Of a stretch of 64,000 bases of DNA, positions 46,158 through 58,040 are shown one piece after another. The position numbers were made by a program, and so were the translations under genes. Each line of letters begins with the position of its first letter. Within the stretch, counting starts at the first letter, position 1. The DNA is taken from positions 331,598 to 395,597 of the forward strand of contig NW_004955418.1 of NCBI RefSeq assembly GCF_000276665.1, read 5' to 3'. The DNA is from Chinchilla lanigera. Lineage: Eukaryota > Chordata > Mammalia > Rodentia > Chinchillidae. The notes under the pieces are model-generated. The model was not told where the DNA came from. It was given only the letters and a program-made list of their open reading frames with translations, and ran no database searches.

Positions 46158-46319
46158 GATAGGGTCATTCTTATTTAGTCTTTTCTGTGCTTCTAAATTT
46201 GTGGATGCCCTGAAGCCTAAATGCGGTTCAGTAAGTTTCACATATCCTGTAAAAGTTTCTCATCCAAACAAAATATACCATCATAAACATTTTGTTTCTT
46301 CTTAAATTTAATTTAATTT

Positions 46320-47905
46320 TGCTTATTTATTTTTTAAGAATTAAATTTATTGGTGCATTTTAGATATACATACTGATGGCATTCATCATAGAGAATTTGT
46401 ACCTGTACATGATATATTTTGACGATTCTTTTTTCCCCTTTACCTCCCATCCTTTCAGCCTCTCTTCCCTTCCTTATATACAAAAACTTTGTTTCCATTT
46501 TTTTCCTTCTATTCTTTCTTTTTCCTTTTCTGTTCTTTCCCTTCCCTCCTCCCTAGTTCCCCTTCCTATTTGAATATTTTCTTCCTACTTCACCATACTA
46601 TACTTTTGGTCCTTATTTACACGATCATTTTCTCACATCAGAGAAACTGCTATAATTGAACGTATGTTTCCAGTTTATTTCACTTAAGAGTGAGGTGTCA
46701 GGTATATCCATTTACCTAGAAATGTCTCACATTTATTCTTCTTGATGGCAGAGTAGTAGTCCATCCACATCTTTTTTATCCATTCATCAGTTGATAGGCA
46801 TTTGGGCTGTTTCCAAAATCTAGCTATTACAAACTGTGCTTCTGTAAATATGGATATGCATATATTGCTGTGGTATGATGCTTTTAATTCTTCAGGGAAG
46901 ATACCAAGAAGGTGAATAACTGGGATGAATGGAACCTCTAGTTTTAGTTTTTCGAGGAATCTCCGTGCTGATTTCCACAGTGGTTGTATCAGACTACAGT
47001 CCTACCAACAGTGGAGAAGGGTTCCTTTTTCCTCATAGCCCCACCAGCATTTGTTATTGGTTGATACTTTTTTTTTGAGGCAGGGTGTTGCTACACAGTC
47101 CAGGCTGGCCTTGAACTCACTGTGTAGCTTAGGCTGGGCTTGAACTTGTGGCAATCCTCTGACCTCAGCCTTTGGAGTATTGGGATTACAGGCGTGCATC
47201 ACCATACCTGCCTGGTTGATTTCTTGATAATAGCCAACAGTGAGATGGAATCGCAGGGTTGTTTTAATTTGCATCTTTCAAATGACAAATGATGTTGAAT
47301 TTTTTTTCATATATTTATTTGTCACTTTTATTTCTTCATCTGAGAAGTGTATATTCATTTCAGATGCTCATTTTTAGATTGGGTCTTTACATTTGGGGTA
47401 TCTGAGTTTTTTGAGTTCTTTATGTATTCTAGATGTTATTCCTTTGCAAAACAGCTGGCAAAAAATTTTTCCCACACTGTGGGTTGTCCCTTCACTCTGT
47501 TGGTGGATTCTTTTGCTGTGCAAAAGCTTTTTAATAAGATGAGATCCCGGTTGTTGATTATTTGTGATTATTTCCTGTGTGATTGGGGTTTTGTTCATAA
47601 AGTCTTTGCCTACACCAATGTCTTTAAGAGCTCTATGTATTCTCTTTTCGAGCAGATTTAATGTTTCTGTTTTAATATTTAGATCTTTGATCCATTTCAA
47701 GTTTAGTGGTGAGAGACATGGTCTAATTGTAGTCTTTGGCTTGTGGAAAGCCAGTTTTTCCAGCACCATTTATTAAAGAGGCTATCTTTCTTCCACTGAA
47801 GGTATTTGGCCTCTTTTTCAAAGATAAGGTGACTGAGTATGTTGTGTTGTTTGTGCATCTCTTAATCTGTTCCACTGACTCTGGTTCCTCATGTAATCAA
47901 AACCA
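46320..47905 (-). mobile_element. Antisense L1 3' part, 5'-truncated
   Basis: L1 3' UTR block (CATTCATCATAGAGAATTTG), CT-rich tract, then reversed ORF2 C-terminal region including TTCCACAGTGGTTGTATCAG and TGGGTTGTCCCTTCACTCTG. A B1 is inserted at 47068-47215. The 131-aa minus ORF at 47374-47769 is a degraded ORF2 piece (KWIKDLNIKTETLNLLEKRI). Confidence 0.8.
47068..47215 (-). mobile_element. B1-like SINE within L1
   Basis: GAGGCAGGGTGTTGCTACAC and GCGTGCATCACCATACCTGC. Confidence 0.9.
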
Positions 47906-48675
47906 AAGCCATCAAAAAAGTGTATTTTCCAGGTGGCGTAATTACAGATAATTGAGGAAGTTGACAGTACAGAAACACATGGTTTGATTTCCTGGTGAAA
48001 ATAGAGGCTTTTTACAAAGCAGTGACTCTTATCCGGGTTATACAATCTTGGTATTGTAAGCACATTATCTCCATATCATTTGTCATATGAGAATACTTTC
48101 CCTCTTCATAGTTTATTTTTCTTTGTAACACTTTTGAACTTCAGAGTCTTTTATATTTGGCTCTCCATAAACAGGCAGGATCTCTGTAAGAGTCTCCATT
48201 TTGAGAAACTGTTCATTCTTGTTTATGATGTCAAGACTTGTTATCATGATACATTTTCTCCATGTAGCATCTGATAATTGACTGCCCTTTATTAAACAGC
48301 AGAGGTGAAGTACCTTCTAAAGACTTTTTTAGAAATCTAGGTGTTGCTTGGAGCCCTTTCCAGTGTCTGTACATATGCCATTCTTTGAATTGAGGACCAA
48401 ACCAGATTATTTTGTTTGAATTTTGACAATGTATTACTTACTCCTTGAGGTAAACATTTGGGGTTACACAGTTCTCATCCTTGTTTAAAACTTTTTTTGT
48501 CTGAGATGTCTTGGCCTTACAGTAGCACATTGGCCGACCTCTGGCCTTTGAAGTTGGCATAGTCTAGTATAGCTACCTCAGGGATGTGTGGCATGGGAAA
48601 GCATGTTTTTGTTGTCAAGTGTTCTTGTTTTCCAGTAATTTTATTTTCTGCCGAAGGGATTTAGTATCAGTTCAG

Positions 48676-48762
48676 ATGCTCATTTTTGGATTGGGTCTTT
48701 ACATTTGGGGTGTCTGAGTTTTTTGAGTTCTTTATATATTACAGATGTTATTCCTTTGAGAA
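48676..48762 (-). mobile_element. Isolated internal L1 fragment
   Basis: Nearly identical to 47363-47450 of the neighbouring L1 (ATGCTCATTTTTGGATTGGG through GATGTTATTCCTTTG), with no 3' end or A tail. Flanked by the 8-mer CAGTTCAG on both sides. Confidence 0.7.
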
Positions 48763-49250
48763 AGGAATAACAGTTCAGGTAACTTTCTTCTTAGAGGCCA
48801 CATATGTAATGACTTGACCTCTAATCTTAGCTTTGAAATTTGCCCATACTCTTAATACACATGATGTCTGAAGACCTATTATTTGAGGCTAGTACTAATT
48901 GACTGGCCATCAGTGTTGTTATGAAATGTATATTTTACTTTGAGAATTATTTCCATGGCTGAAAGTTTAAAATTGTGCATGTGATGACATAATTTGGTGA
49001 CTCTTGGACCTTGTTTTGTAATGCCTTCTGCATTGTGTCACTGAGATAGTGCAGTTTCAAACAACTCTTCTCAAATGCTAGCATGACTTAATTCTGAGAA
49101 AAATATTCTGTGCACTGTAATCTTATCTGAAATACTACCTGTCTCTTGAATCTAGTAGATGAGAATGTTTTAGACATAAAGGATTCTAGAGGAAATGAAC
49201 CAGTATTTATCACTGTTTCTAATGGGCAGTCTTCCCCAGCCCCCCCCACC

Positions 49251-49350
49251 NNNNNNNNNNNNNNNNNNNNNNNNNNNNNNNNNNNNNNNNNNNNNNNNNN
49301 NNNNNNNNNNNNNNNNNNNNNNNNNNNNNNNNNNNNNNNNNNNNNNNNNN
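49251..49350. other. Assembly gap, 100 N
   Basis: 100 Ns between a C-rich run and an ID SINE. The SINE's target duplication (ATGGGCAGTCTT) is visible on both sides, so the true gap is probably only the SINE's A/T tail. Confidence 0.98.
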
Positions 49351-49427
49351 CCCAGTACCGGAAATTGAACTCACGACCTTGCGCTTGCCAGGCAGGCGCT
49401 GTGCCGCTGAGCTAAATCCCCAGCCCC
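49351..49427 (-). mobile_element. Young ID SINE adjoining an N gap
   Basis: CAGTACCGGAAATTGAACTC and GAGCTAAATCCCCAGCCCC; target duplication ATGGGCAGTCTT lies left of the gap and right of the SINE. Confidence 0.95.
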
Positions 49428-49497
49428 ATGGGCAGTCTTTCTAATATATACATGAGTAAACTTTTTACAGAGGATCAAGTTACTGAAGACTGAGACT

Positions 49498-49645
49498 GCC
49501 AGCTGTGCTGGCATGTGCCTGTAATCCCGGCATTCAGGAAGTTGAGGCAGGAGGATTGCTGTGTGCTCAAGGCCAACTTGGGCTACACAGTGAATTCAAG
49601 GCCAGTCTGAACTGTATAGTAAGACCCCCTGTCTGTAAAAGAAAA
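49498..49645 (+). mobile_element. B1-like SINE
   Basis: GCCTGTAATCCCGGCATTCA and CAAGGCCAGTCTGAACTGTA. Confidence 0.88.
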
Positions 49646-50885
49646 GACCAAGATCATCAGTGAAATCATGTTGGGCTTATCAAATTAGGAGTGTGGCTTA
49701 ATAATCAGTCGAGTGAAAAGTTTGTATTAATATGCGGCAAGGTATATTCATGAAGATAAGAGAAAAGGAAGTTTCCTGTCAGCAGTTAGTTGTGCTTAGT
49801 TATACTTTTTATGGGTCTTATATTTATAATAACAGACCCTTTTGATGAGAGCCCACCTATGTACAGTATTGTTTTGGTAGGATCAGCAAAGGAAACTGTA
49901 TATTGCCACCTTCATGTGTTTTCTTGTTTGGCTTCTTTTGTTTAGAAGTGATATTCTTTGTTGCAGAATTCTAAGTACAAAGAGAAGAAATAGTTTGCTT
50001 AATTTATTGTAGTCTTTAATTGAAATCTATTTAGCTTAGGCAGTCCTGAAGGAGGTTTGAATATTTGGGGTTTTCCTTTGGTTTCAGTGGAAGGAAAATA
50101 ACTTTAGTTCACTTACTCAAGGCAGTAAAACAGTTTGTTCTTCCTTTCCCACCAGCAAGAATTATGAACATAGAGCCATAAAACAGATTCAGTGTCAATT
50201 TTTAACTTCCCCATATTTCCACCCTCATCCTCAACCATAGTAAATAATGTGCCTGACTAAAATGGAAAAAGTTGAAATTTTCCACTTGTGCATTTTGAGC
50301 TTTTCAGAGGTATTATACACTCTGGAAATAATAATAAAAGATACTGGGGCTTATACAGTGCTTTTTGTGTGAGGAGCTCATGTAAACACTAATGCATTGA
50401 TCCTAACACAGTACTTGATTGTGACTTTAAAAGGTCATGAGTTACTGCTGTTACCAAAAAAAAAATGGTGGGATGCCCCAATTTACAAAATTGTTTTAAA
50501 AAATCTGGATAAAAATTATATAACTAAAAATAAATGTTATAGGAGAGTTTTATTGTTTGTTGAGTTTTTCTCTTAGTCTATGATATTTATCCCCTTTATA
50601 TATATTTTTTTCTATATATGAATCTACTTGAAGCCAAATTTCCTTCTTTAAATAAAAAGCAGAGTATACTTTTTAGCCTTTATTCCTTCTTAGTCAGTAA
50701 GACTTAAAACCTGTGGTGGGTTTTAGGTTTATCAGTTTATCGCATTAACATGATGTTTTTACTTGTTGTGTATTGGGAAATCATCCCTTTAGTTTTCTTG
50801 GTTTAACAATTGTAATCTGTAGCTATTGGTTTTGATGAAGGTAGTGGTCATATGGCTTAGTTTTCAGCTTTTGTGTATTTTGTAG

Positions 50886-50970
50886 GTTTATTCTTCAGTC
50901 TAAGGAAGTAATTCATAATCAGCTGTTGGAGAAACAGAAAATAGCAGAAGAAAAAATTAAAGAACTAGAG
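50886..50970 (+). CDS. PFDN1: PFDN1 exon 3
   Basis: This 85-nt exon starts with the G completing Met67 and encodes residues 68-95, FILQSKEVIHNQLLEKQK followed by IAEEKIKELE. The acceptor is ttttgtag and the donor gtaagt, leaving in phase 0. It forms the second hairpin strand and the start of the C-terminal helix of the coiled coil. From memory of the family, human has A and S where this copy has V and N (SKEVIHN), a conservative difference. The last segment of the protein, about 27 residues after ELE, was not found in the remaining 13 kb, so exon 4 must lie beyond the window. Intron 2 upstream is 28434 bp and is mostly repeats. Confidence 0.97.
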
Positions 50971-51654
50971 GTAAGTTTTTATTGAATATCGATAATAGCA
51001 GTTAATTTTTAGGAGAAAGTAAACCTCAGGTCATTAAAGTGTGTTATTACTATGGTCCATGTCTTTTTTTAAAAATCTAATTATGTTAGAGCTATGAAGC
51101 AGTGATATTTGTGGCAGTGTATAAGACAACACAAAAGCAATCTCTGTAACTGTGGGCAGTTTTAAACATACAATGGCAGTAATCTAATATATTTTCTTCT
51201 TTGCTTTTGAGTGGACACATATATTTCTAAAAACCATTGAACAAAAGACCCTTATATGACATAAGGTATACTGGAGTGTGGTGAATGGGCAGGAGAGTGG
51301 ATAGTAACAGTTGTTAGAGGATCTGGGTGTCTCTTTTATATGTTGTAAATCCTTTAACCTAGATTAGGTTGTAAACAAGGATTAAATTATGAACTGTAAC
51401 TAATTAAATATCTGAAGGATGGTGTTCTTGTGAGGAAACTAAGACAAATCGTAAATCCTTTTCAGGTTTTCAGTTTACTTTGCTGAGATCCATCAGAAGA
51501 TTCACAATTTATGGCAGTTACAACCTTATGAAATGTATTTCTTCAATAAAACTTGAAAAATTGAAGTTACTCCTTGAGCAATAGGTAACAGGATAGATAC
51601 TGTGTTACCAAGTGTGAAAAGAGAATTAATCTTATTGTTCATCTTATTGAGCTC

Positions 51655-51770
51655 TTGCGAGGCTGAGGCAGGGGGATCACAATGAGTTTGAGGCCAGCCT
51701 GGGCTACAGAGTAGGCTCAAGGCTAGCCTGGACTACAGAGCTAGAGCTGCCCTTCCTCCGAAAAGAAAAT
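51655..51770 (+). mobile_element. 5'-truncated B1-like SINE
   Basis: Begins at GAGGCTGAGGCAGGGGGATC and keeps the doubled module; short tail. Confidence 0.85.
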
Positions 51771-52792
51771 GTTAAGTGTAGCTATTTTTATCACTTATGT
51801 TAGCCAGACCTGCTTTACAGCTCCCTGTAGCTTCTGTGTTAATACTTGCTGCTTCACCTTGTACTTTGTATTATGGAGCTGACTTATTTCCTTAAAGCTC
51901 ATGAATCAGCCTTGGCTAATTTCAGACTTTTCTTCTGCAATTTCCTCATCACTTTCAGCCTTCCCAAAATTGAGGGGAGTTAGAGGCTTGCTCTGGTTTA
52001 GGCTTTAGCTGAAGGGAATTTGTGATAGGTTTGATTTTCTATGCAGATGACTAAAATGTCCTCCCTATCAACAGTAAGGCTGTTTTATTTTCTTTTGCAT
52101 GTGTTCACAAGAGTAGCACTTTTTAACTCCTTCAAGAATTTTTCCTGTGCATTCACAGCTTGGCTAAGAAAAGCAAGAGGTCTGGTTTTAACTTATTACT
52201 GAAAGCTTTTGCTTTTTACTGTGCCTTTCTCACTAAACTTAATCACATCTAATGTTTGATTAAAAGTGAGAGACTTTAGACTTGTCCTTTCCCTTAATAC
52301 TTAGAGCCCACTGTAGGATCATTCTTTGCCCTAATTACAATATTTGTTCTCAAGGAATAGGAACACCTGAAGAGAGGAAGCTAGGAGAATAGCTGGTTGG
52401 TGGAACATACACTTAACAGTTAAATTTGCCATCTTTTATGGATGTGGTTTGTGGTACTGCATAACAATTAAAATAGCAACATCAAACATTACTTATTATA
52501 AGTCACCTTAAGAAATATAATAGTAATGGAAAAGTTTGTAAGATTATGATAATTACCAAAATGGGACAGAGAGGCATAAAATGAGCATATTCTGTTGGAA
52601 AAATGGTGCCAAAAGACGTTTGCTGTGCAGGATTCCCACAGGCCTTGAATTTGTTACAAATGAAATGACTGCAAAACACAATGAAGTGAAGTATGTCTCA
52701 TTTTCAGTACTGCCCTAACTTGTATTTTTAACAGTATCAGCCGCTATGTACTCCCTTCTCTTCTTTGAAGCAACCGTTTACTTTTTCTTTCC

Positions 52793-52975
52793 AGTACTGT
52801 ACTGGGAATTGAGCCCAGGACTTTCACAGTGATCTACATCCCTAGCCCTTTTAAAAATGGTTTATTTTGAGACAAGATCTCTCTAATTGCCTGGGCTGGG
52901 CCTGAACTTGTGATCTTTCTTGCCTCAGATTCCCAGAGTGATGGAACTACAGGTGTGCACCACCATGCCTGGCTA
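52793..52975 (-). mobile_element. Composite ID+B1 SINE, reverse
   Basis: GTACTGGGAATTGAGCCCAG, then GAGACAAGATCTCTCTAATT and ACAGGTGTGCACCACCATGC. Confidence 0.85.
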
Positions 52976-53414
52976 GCAGTCTTTTAGTTTTGTATTGCTA
53001 CACCTTTATAGTTTTGTTACTTTAGCCTAAAATCTGCCTGTGCGCACATTCACTGTGCACTCATACATACACATTGATTACAGTGTACAAGTTTTCTCTT
53101 TGTAATTTTTCTGCTGCTTATTCAGTTTGTTGATGAGAAAGATACAAGAGATCTCCCTCAATGCTGGTATTTATACATTTCTTTATACTCTGTCAGTTTC
53201 ATGGACAGTGACATTCAGAGACTACCGTTTAGTGTGCAAGTGCTCACTGTTCTGTATACATGGCTCAGAGCTTATATTTTATTTTGTTTTATAGTTTTAG
53301 GAATTTCTCAGCTCTATTAAAGATAGCATTCTGTTGACTTCTGGCTTTTACTGTTGGTGTGAGAAGTCATCTGTCAGTCAAATTGTTGTTAATTTGTTTT
53401 TTCTCTTTGACTTC

Positions 53415-53565
53415 TTTTTTTTTGTCTTTTTGAGACAGCACTATGCAGTTCAGTCTGGCCTTGAGCTCACTGTGTAGCCCAGGCTGGTCTCGAACTTGCA
53501 AAGATCCTCCTGCCTCAGCCTCCCAAGTGTTGGGATTATAGGCGTGCCACCACACCTGGCTGACT
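53415..53565 (-). mobile_element. B1-like SINE
   Basis: TTTTTGAGACAGCACTATGC and CCTCCCAAGTGTTGGGATTA. Confidence 0.92.
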
Positions 53566-53569
53566 TCTT

Positions 53570-53990
53570 TTAATATTCTCTCATTGTTCTTTATAATTTC
53601 TCTGGACTGTGTTTCGGTGTGATTTTTTTCTTAACCCCACTTGGAATTTGTTGGTATCCCAAATCTAAGAATAGTATATTTCTTCAGTTCTGGAAAATTC
53701 TTACCTTTGAATATTATTTCTATTATTATTATTTTTTTTTTGAGGGTCTTACTGTGCAGTTCAGGCTGGTCTCAAACTCATGTAGCCCAGGCGGCCTCAA
53801 CTCAAGGTGATCGTCTTACCTCAACCTCCTGAATGCTGGCTTACAGGCATGTGCTACCGTGTCTGGCTTCTTTGTTTAATAATACTATTTCCTTCTGGAA
53901 TTTATTCACACTTTAAACTGGCTGTGATCACTATCTGCAGTAGCATTTTAACTGGTTTTCTTATTTCTAGCCCCACTCCCTTTTACCCTT
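53570..53990 (-). mobile_element. Possible old L1 fragment
   Basis: TTCAGTTCTGGAAAATTCTT with a following TACCTTTGAATATTATTTCT resembles a reversed L1M segment. It is interrupted by a B1. Uncertain. Confidence 0.3.
53730..53870 (-). mobile_element. B1-like SINE
   Basis: T tail, TACTGTGCAGTTCAGGCTGG, GGCATGTGCTACCGTGTCTG. Confidence 0.85.
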
Positions 53991-54806
53991 TATGCATATT
54001 TAAGTAAAAAATGGCCTTTCAATCTTAAACTAATATGCTGTTTCCTTGTGCTCCTGGATTACTCTGTTAGCTTTTTAGCACAATGTAAGAACTTGGAAAT
54101 AAACTATTGCCAGTTGAAGTAAATCACAGATATGGTTTCCTAGTATTTAGAAAGCTTGACACAGATTTAGAAGTCTAAATGGGTTTTCCCAAGGCCTCCT
54201 AGTTGTTGCTTCTCCTGTCAAGTCCAATCTCTTCTTCTGGATCCTAGTGTTTCTTGCCAGTTCGACACATTTTGTCATTCTCTTCAGTCATTGTCCTTGT
54301 CATCATCATTATCAGCAATTGCCTTGCAATGACATGAGAAAGGCACAATTTATACAGAACCCTATAGAAAAGGGCAGGTTATTTTCTTTTTGCATGTTTT
54401 CATCTCTGAAAGAATACATTTCTTTTGGTCTGCCTCACAGGTCAGTTTTTGATTAACGTGTTCCTCCCAGTTTGAACCCACAGTGATACATGCATGACTG
54501 TCCCATTTGCAGTGGTGCAAATGGGTCTAATCATTTTCATCAGTATTTTTACTAATAAAATTAATAAAAAATCTATAAATGGACAGAATCTAGTTGTTTG
54601 CTTGAATTTGAATAATTACTGCCCAAATATACTTAGTATTCATACCAATTAAAATTATTATAATCACATTTGTTTCATTAAATTAAAAGAAATTTATTTG
54701 CATTTGTGAATTTCTTTAAAACATTTTATACATAGCGGCAACTGACTTGTGCAAGATGTGCAAAACATCATAACGTGCTTGGCTTTTTTGTGACCATAGT
54801 AGCCTG

Positions 54807-55051
54807 TGGAGTTTGTTTTGTTCTGTTTTTTCAGACAAGGTCTCACTATGTAGCCCAGGCTGGCCTGGAACTCATATTCTCTTGCTTCAGCCTCCCACCT
54901 TTTTTTTTTTTTTTTTTTTTTGGTATCGGGAATTGAACTCAGGACCTTGTGCTGCGCTTTCCAGGCAGGCACTTGTGCCGCTGAGCTATATCCCCGGCTC
55001 TCTCAGCCTCCCAAGTGCTGGGATTACAAGCGTGCACCACTACACCTGGCT
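54807..55051 (-). mobile_element. B1-like SINE split by an ID SINE
   Basis: The B1 left part (GACAAGGTCTCACTATGTAG) and right part (CTCCCAAGTGCTGGGATTAC) are separated by an ID inserted at 54899-54999, with CAGCCTCCCA duplicated around it. Confidence 0.9.
54899..54999 (-). mobile_element. ID SINE nested in B1
   Basis: T tail, GGTATCGGGAATTGAACTCA, unusual CTTTCCAGGCAGG instead of CTTGCCAGGCAGG, GAGCTATATCCCCGG. Confidence 0.92.
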
Positions 55052-55059
55052 AGTACCTG

Positions 55060-55154
55060 TTCTTTTTTTTTTGTTTTGTGGTACCAGGAATCAAACTCTG
55101 GACCTTGTGCTTGCCAGGCAGGCGCTTGTACCACTGAGCTATATCTCCAGCCAC
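55060..55154 (-). mobile_element. ID SINE
   Basis: GGTACCAGGAATCAAACTCT and GAGCTATATCTCCAGCC. Confidence 0.92.
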
Positions 55155-56371
55155 ACCCATTCTTTTAGATAATTTTCAGTAATATTCTTGACATCACTTT
55201 TGTGTATTTCTTACTAATCCTTAAAAAGCTTTTATAAAGTGAATGTTTTTTTGACTAATTTGCCTCTGTGGCATTTCTTTACAGGTTAATAGTTTATCAG
55301 TAATTAGTGCTCTAAATTTTAACATGGAAATCTTGACAAATACCCTACTGTTGCATATGTAGTATGTATTTACAACAGCTGTACCACAAATTAGTTGCAT
55401 TACAGTTTTTTCGTATCATTTTAATGTTTTCCTTAAGAAACTATAAAATGATAACATCTGGTGTACTAAATCAGCACCTTTTTTTTTTAGTTATTGCAAT
55501 CAAAGATCCCCTGAGAAGCACTATAAGCAGCCCAATGGGACAGTGATATATTTGCTACTGATGGTTCGAGCTGGCAGATGCAGGGAGAGTCATGCATGTA
55601 CCACCAGTGGTTCAAGCTGGCAGGAATGTGTTGAAGTTCTTAACTTAGGACAAACCTTTTTCTTTGACACAGGTATTGTTCTGACGCAAATTGTTTGACC
55701 TAAGAGCTCATCTTCATGTTATTTTTTAGACTCTTTTACTTAGCTCTGTTCTTGTTTATGTTGGTCCTCTTCTGAGGTCCTCCTTTCCTCTGGTCTTTAT
55801 TTATGAATATAAAGCTTACTTAGAATCTGTTTAACTACTTACAGTACTGTCATGCTGGGTGCCTTGTCAGTGAACCTGGTGGCCTTTTTCTCTTGCAGGG
55901 TAGGTATGGAGGTCCTCTTCATAGGGATGATACGCTTTACTAGGAGGGTGAAGACAAGCACTCAACAATGGAAATTTAGTCTGTCTCTTTCTTCCTAAAA
56001 CTTGACATTTACATTGTAACATTCCTATGTTGTGTTATTTTTCAGACTATAATCATTTTAATGGAACTAATTGGGAAGCATTTTCATAATAGGCTAACAG
56101 TATGATAGGTTTTTATAGATTTTTATAGAGTTTTATCTTCATCAAAATAATAGGTCAAATTCTGGGAAGGAACACCACCATTTTATCCAAATGGTGGATC
56201 AGAGATGCTGGTTCTGTTCATGAAACATACAAAGCATTGGCTTTGGGAGATAGAGTAACCATATTATTTGTCATTACTTGAAGAAATCTATTTAAAAAAA
56301 TATTGACAGTAACTTTTTAAAGAAGATATGTACATAATATGGTATACATTGTTACTGGAAAAGTGCAGTAT

Positions 56372-56544
56372 TGGAGTTTGTTTTGTTCTGTTTTTTCAGA
56401 CAAGGTCTCACTGTGTAGCCCAGCCTGGCCTGGAACTCATGTCCTCTTGCCTCTGCCTCCCACCTTTTTTTTTTGGTATTGGGAATCGAACTCAGGACCT
56501 TGCACTTTCCAGGTGGGGCACTTGTGCCGCTGAGCTATATCCCC
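56372..56544 (-). mobile_element. Second copy of the nested B1/ID unit
   Basis: Repeats 54807-54995, including the same B1/ID junction and the shared CTTTCCAGG variant, but stops inside the ID 5' end. Confidence 0.85.
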
Positions 56545-56547
56545 CAA

Positions 56548-56660
56548 AATTTTCTTTGTTGAGATAGGGTCTTGCTTTGTAGTGCAGGTTGACCTCAAAC
56601 TCCCAGTCCTTCTGCCTGGTGCTGGGATTTCAGATGTGCTTTACCATGCCAGGGTGGCAG
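56548..56660 (-). mobile_element. B1-like SINE
   Basis: GAGATAGGGTCTTGCTTTGT and GCTTTACCATGCCAGG; diverged. Confidence 0.8.
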
Positions 56661-56689
56661 AAGCAAAGAAAAAAAATTTGCGAGGTGGA

Positions 56690-56836
56690 GGATTTTTTGG
56701 AGACAGGGTCTTGCTGTGTAGTTCACCTGACCTTGAATTCACTATGTAGTTCAGGCTGGCCTCAAATTTGAGATGATCCTCCTCCCTCAGCCTCCCAAGT
56801 GCTGGGATTGCAGGTATGTACCACTACACCCAGCTT
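56690..56836 (-). mobile_element. B1-like SINE
   Basis: GAGACAGGGTCTTGCTGTGT and CCTCCCAAGTGCTGGGATTG. Confidence 0.9.
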
Positions 56837-56919
56837 GCAGAAGCAAAGTTTTAAAAAATAACAAGAATGTAATTGTTTTGATTGGAATTACGATTTTAAT
56901 GAATCTTGTCAGCCTTTAG

Positions 56920-56968
56920 TTTTTTGAGACAGGGTCTTGTTGTGTTGTCCAGGTTGGTCTTATATTTT
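56920..56968 (-). mobile_element. B1-like fragment
   Basis: GAGACAGGGTCTTGTTGTGT followed by TGTCCAGGTTGGTCTTA only. Confidence 0.65.
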
Positions 56969-57987
56969 TCCTCATCTTTTCAGCTATAGGGAGAAAATAA
57001 TTACAGTAAGTGCTGGCCTTCTGTAGTTGTAAAGATTTAGGTTCCCCATTTGGATGACCATACAAATCTTAACTTTTGAGAATCCTGGAGGTAGCCACAA
57101 ACTTGCAGTGCTATGTTTGAATGTATTTTGACAGTCATTCCCTTATGTTCTCCTTTGTTTTAGTTGGGGACCAGACAGTTTCTGCTTTAGGCCATCTGTC
57201 TTTAACCTGAAGTCTCTGTCATATTTTAGGCACAGGCATATATTGGTTAACCACCTTCCTTCCCCTTTGTTTATCTCCAGCAGGGTTCCCACCCTTTCCA
57301 CCACCCTGGTCATTAGCTCAGCAATGACAGAATAATAAGGAAACGCAGGCTTTCTGGGTCCTGGCTTAGTGCCACTGCTGATGCAGAGCATTACAATCTC
57401 AAGGGTGTTGAAATAGCTCTCTAGCCCAGGCTATTAGTGAAATTTTAAAAATTATGTATGGTCCTAACTCATTGTCCTGACTGTCCCACAGAAATGACAG
57501 TTTTGGTCAGACACTGGTTCTTGAAATAAGTAAGAAGGAAAATGATGAGAGAACTGGATAGGAGGTGCCTGTGACATCATACAGTTGGCTAAGTTCTAAT
57601 ACTGTGGTGAGAACATGTTTTGGAGGAATTCCCATAATTGAGGAAATTTTACTCTGCCTGTTGAGGGTGATTTTTTTCTTCCATAGCATGGGGTTGCACT
57701 TGGATGGATGTCCAGTTTTGTCCTAGGTTTTTCGTTTTTGAGCTGGGTGTACTGGTGTGTTGGAAGTAGTATGAGGTGGACACTGCTATATATGTACTGA
57801 TTCTTTTCTGTTTTCAGTGAAACAGAGAGGGCAGACTGCGAGCAGAACCAGTGATAGAATGTTTTAAAAATACTAAACAAGTATGCCTAATGGTTCAACT
57901 GCTTACATAACTCAGGGTTTAGAATCCATTAAAATATTAGTCATTTATTTCATAGTGAAATATAATATTTATAAAAATATGTGAAAA

Positions 57988-58040
57988 GTGTGTGTGTGTG
58001 TGTGTGTGTGTGTCTGTGTGTGTCTGTGTGTGTCTGTGTA
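57988..58040 (+). repeat. (TG)n microsatellite with TC interruptions
   Basis: About 14 TG units, then regularly spaced TGTCTG variants. The ORFs across it (57950-58192 and 57981-58310) are artefacts. Confidence 0.95.

Larger units (their letters stand above)
22452..50885 (+). other. PFDN1: PFDN1 intron 2
   Basis: GT-AG intron, phase 2, 28434 bp including 720 bp of Ns. From 23.7 to 30.0 kb it is largely unique AT-rich sequence with an L2 piece, the hAT relic and three SINEs. From 30.0 to 47.9 kb it is almost wholly antisense L1 with nested elements. From 48.8 to 50.8 kb it is again mostly unique. Confidence 0.95.
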
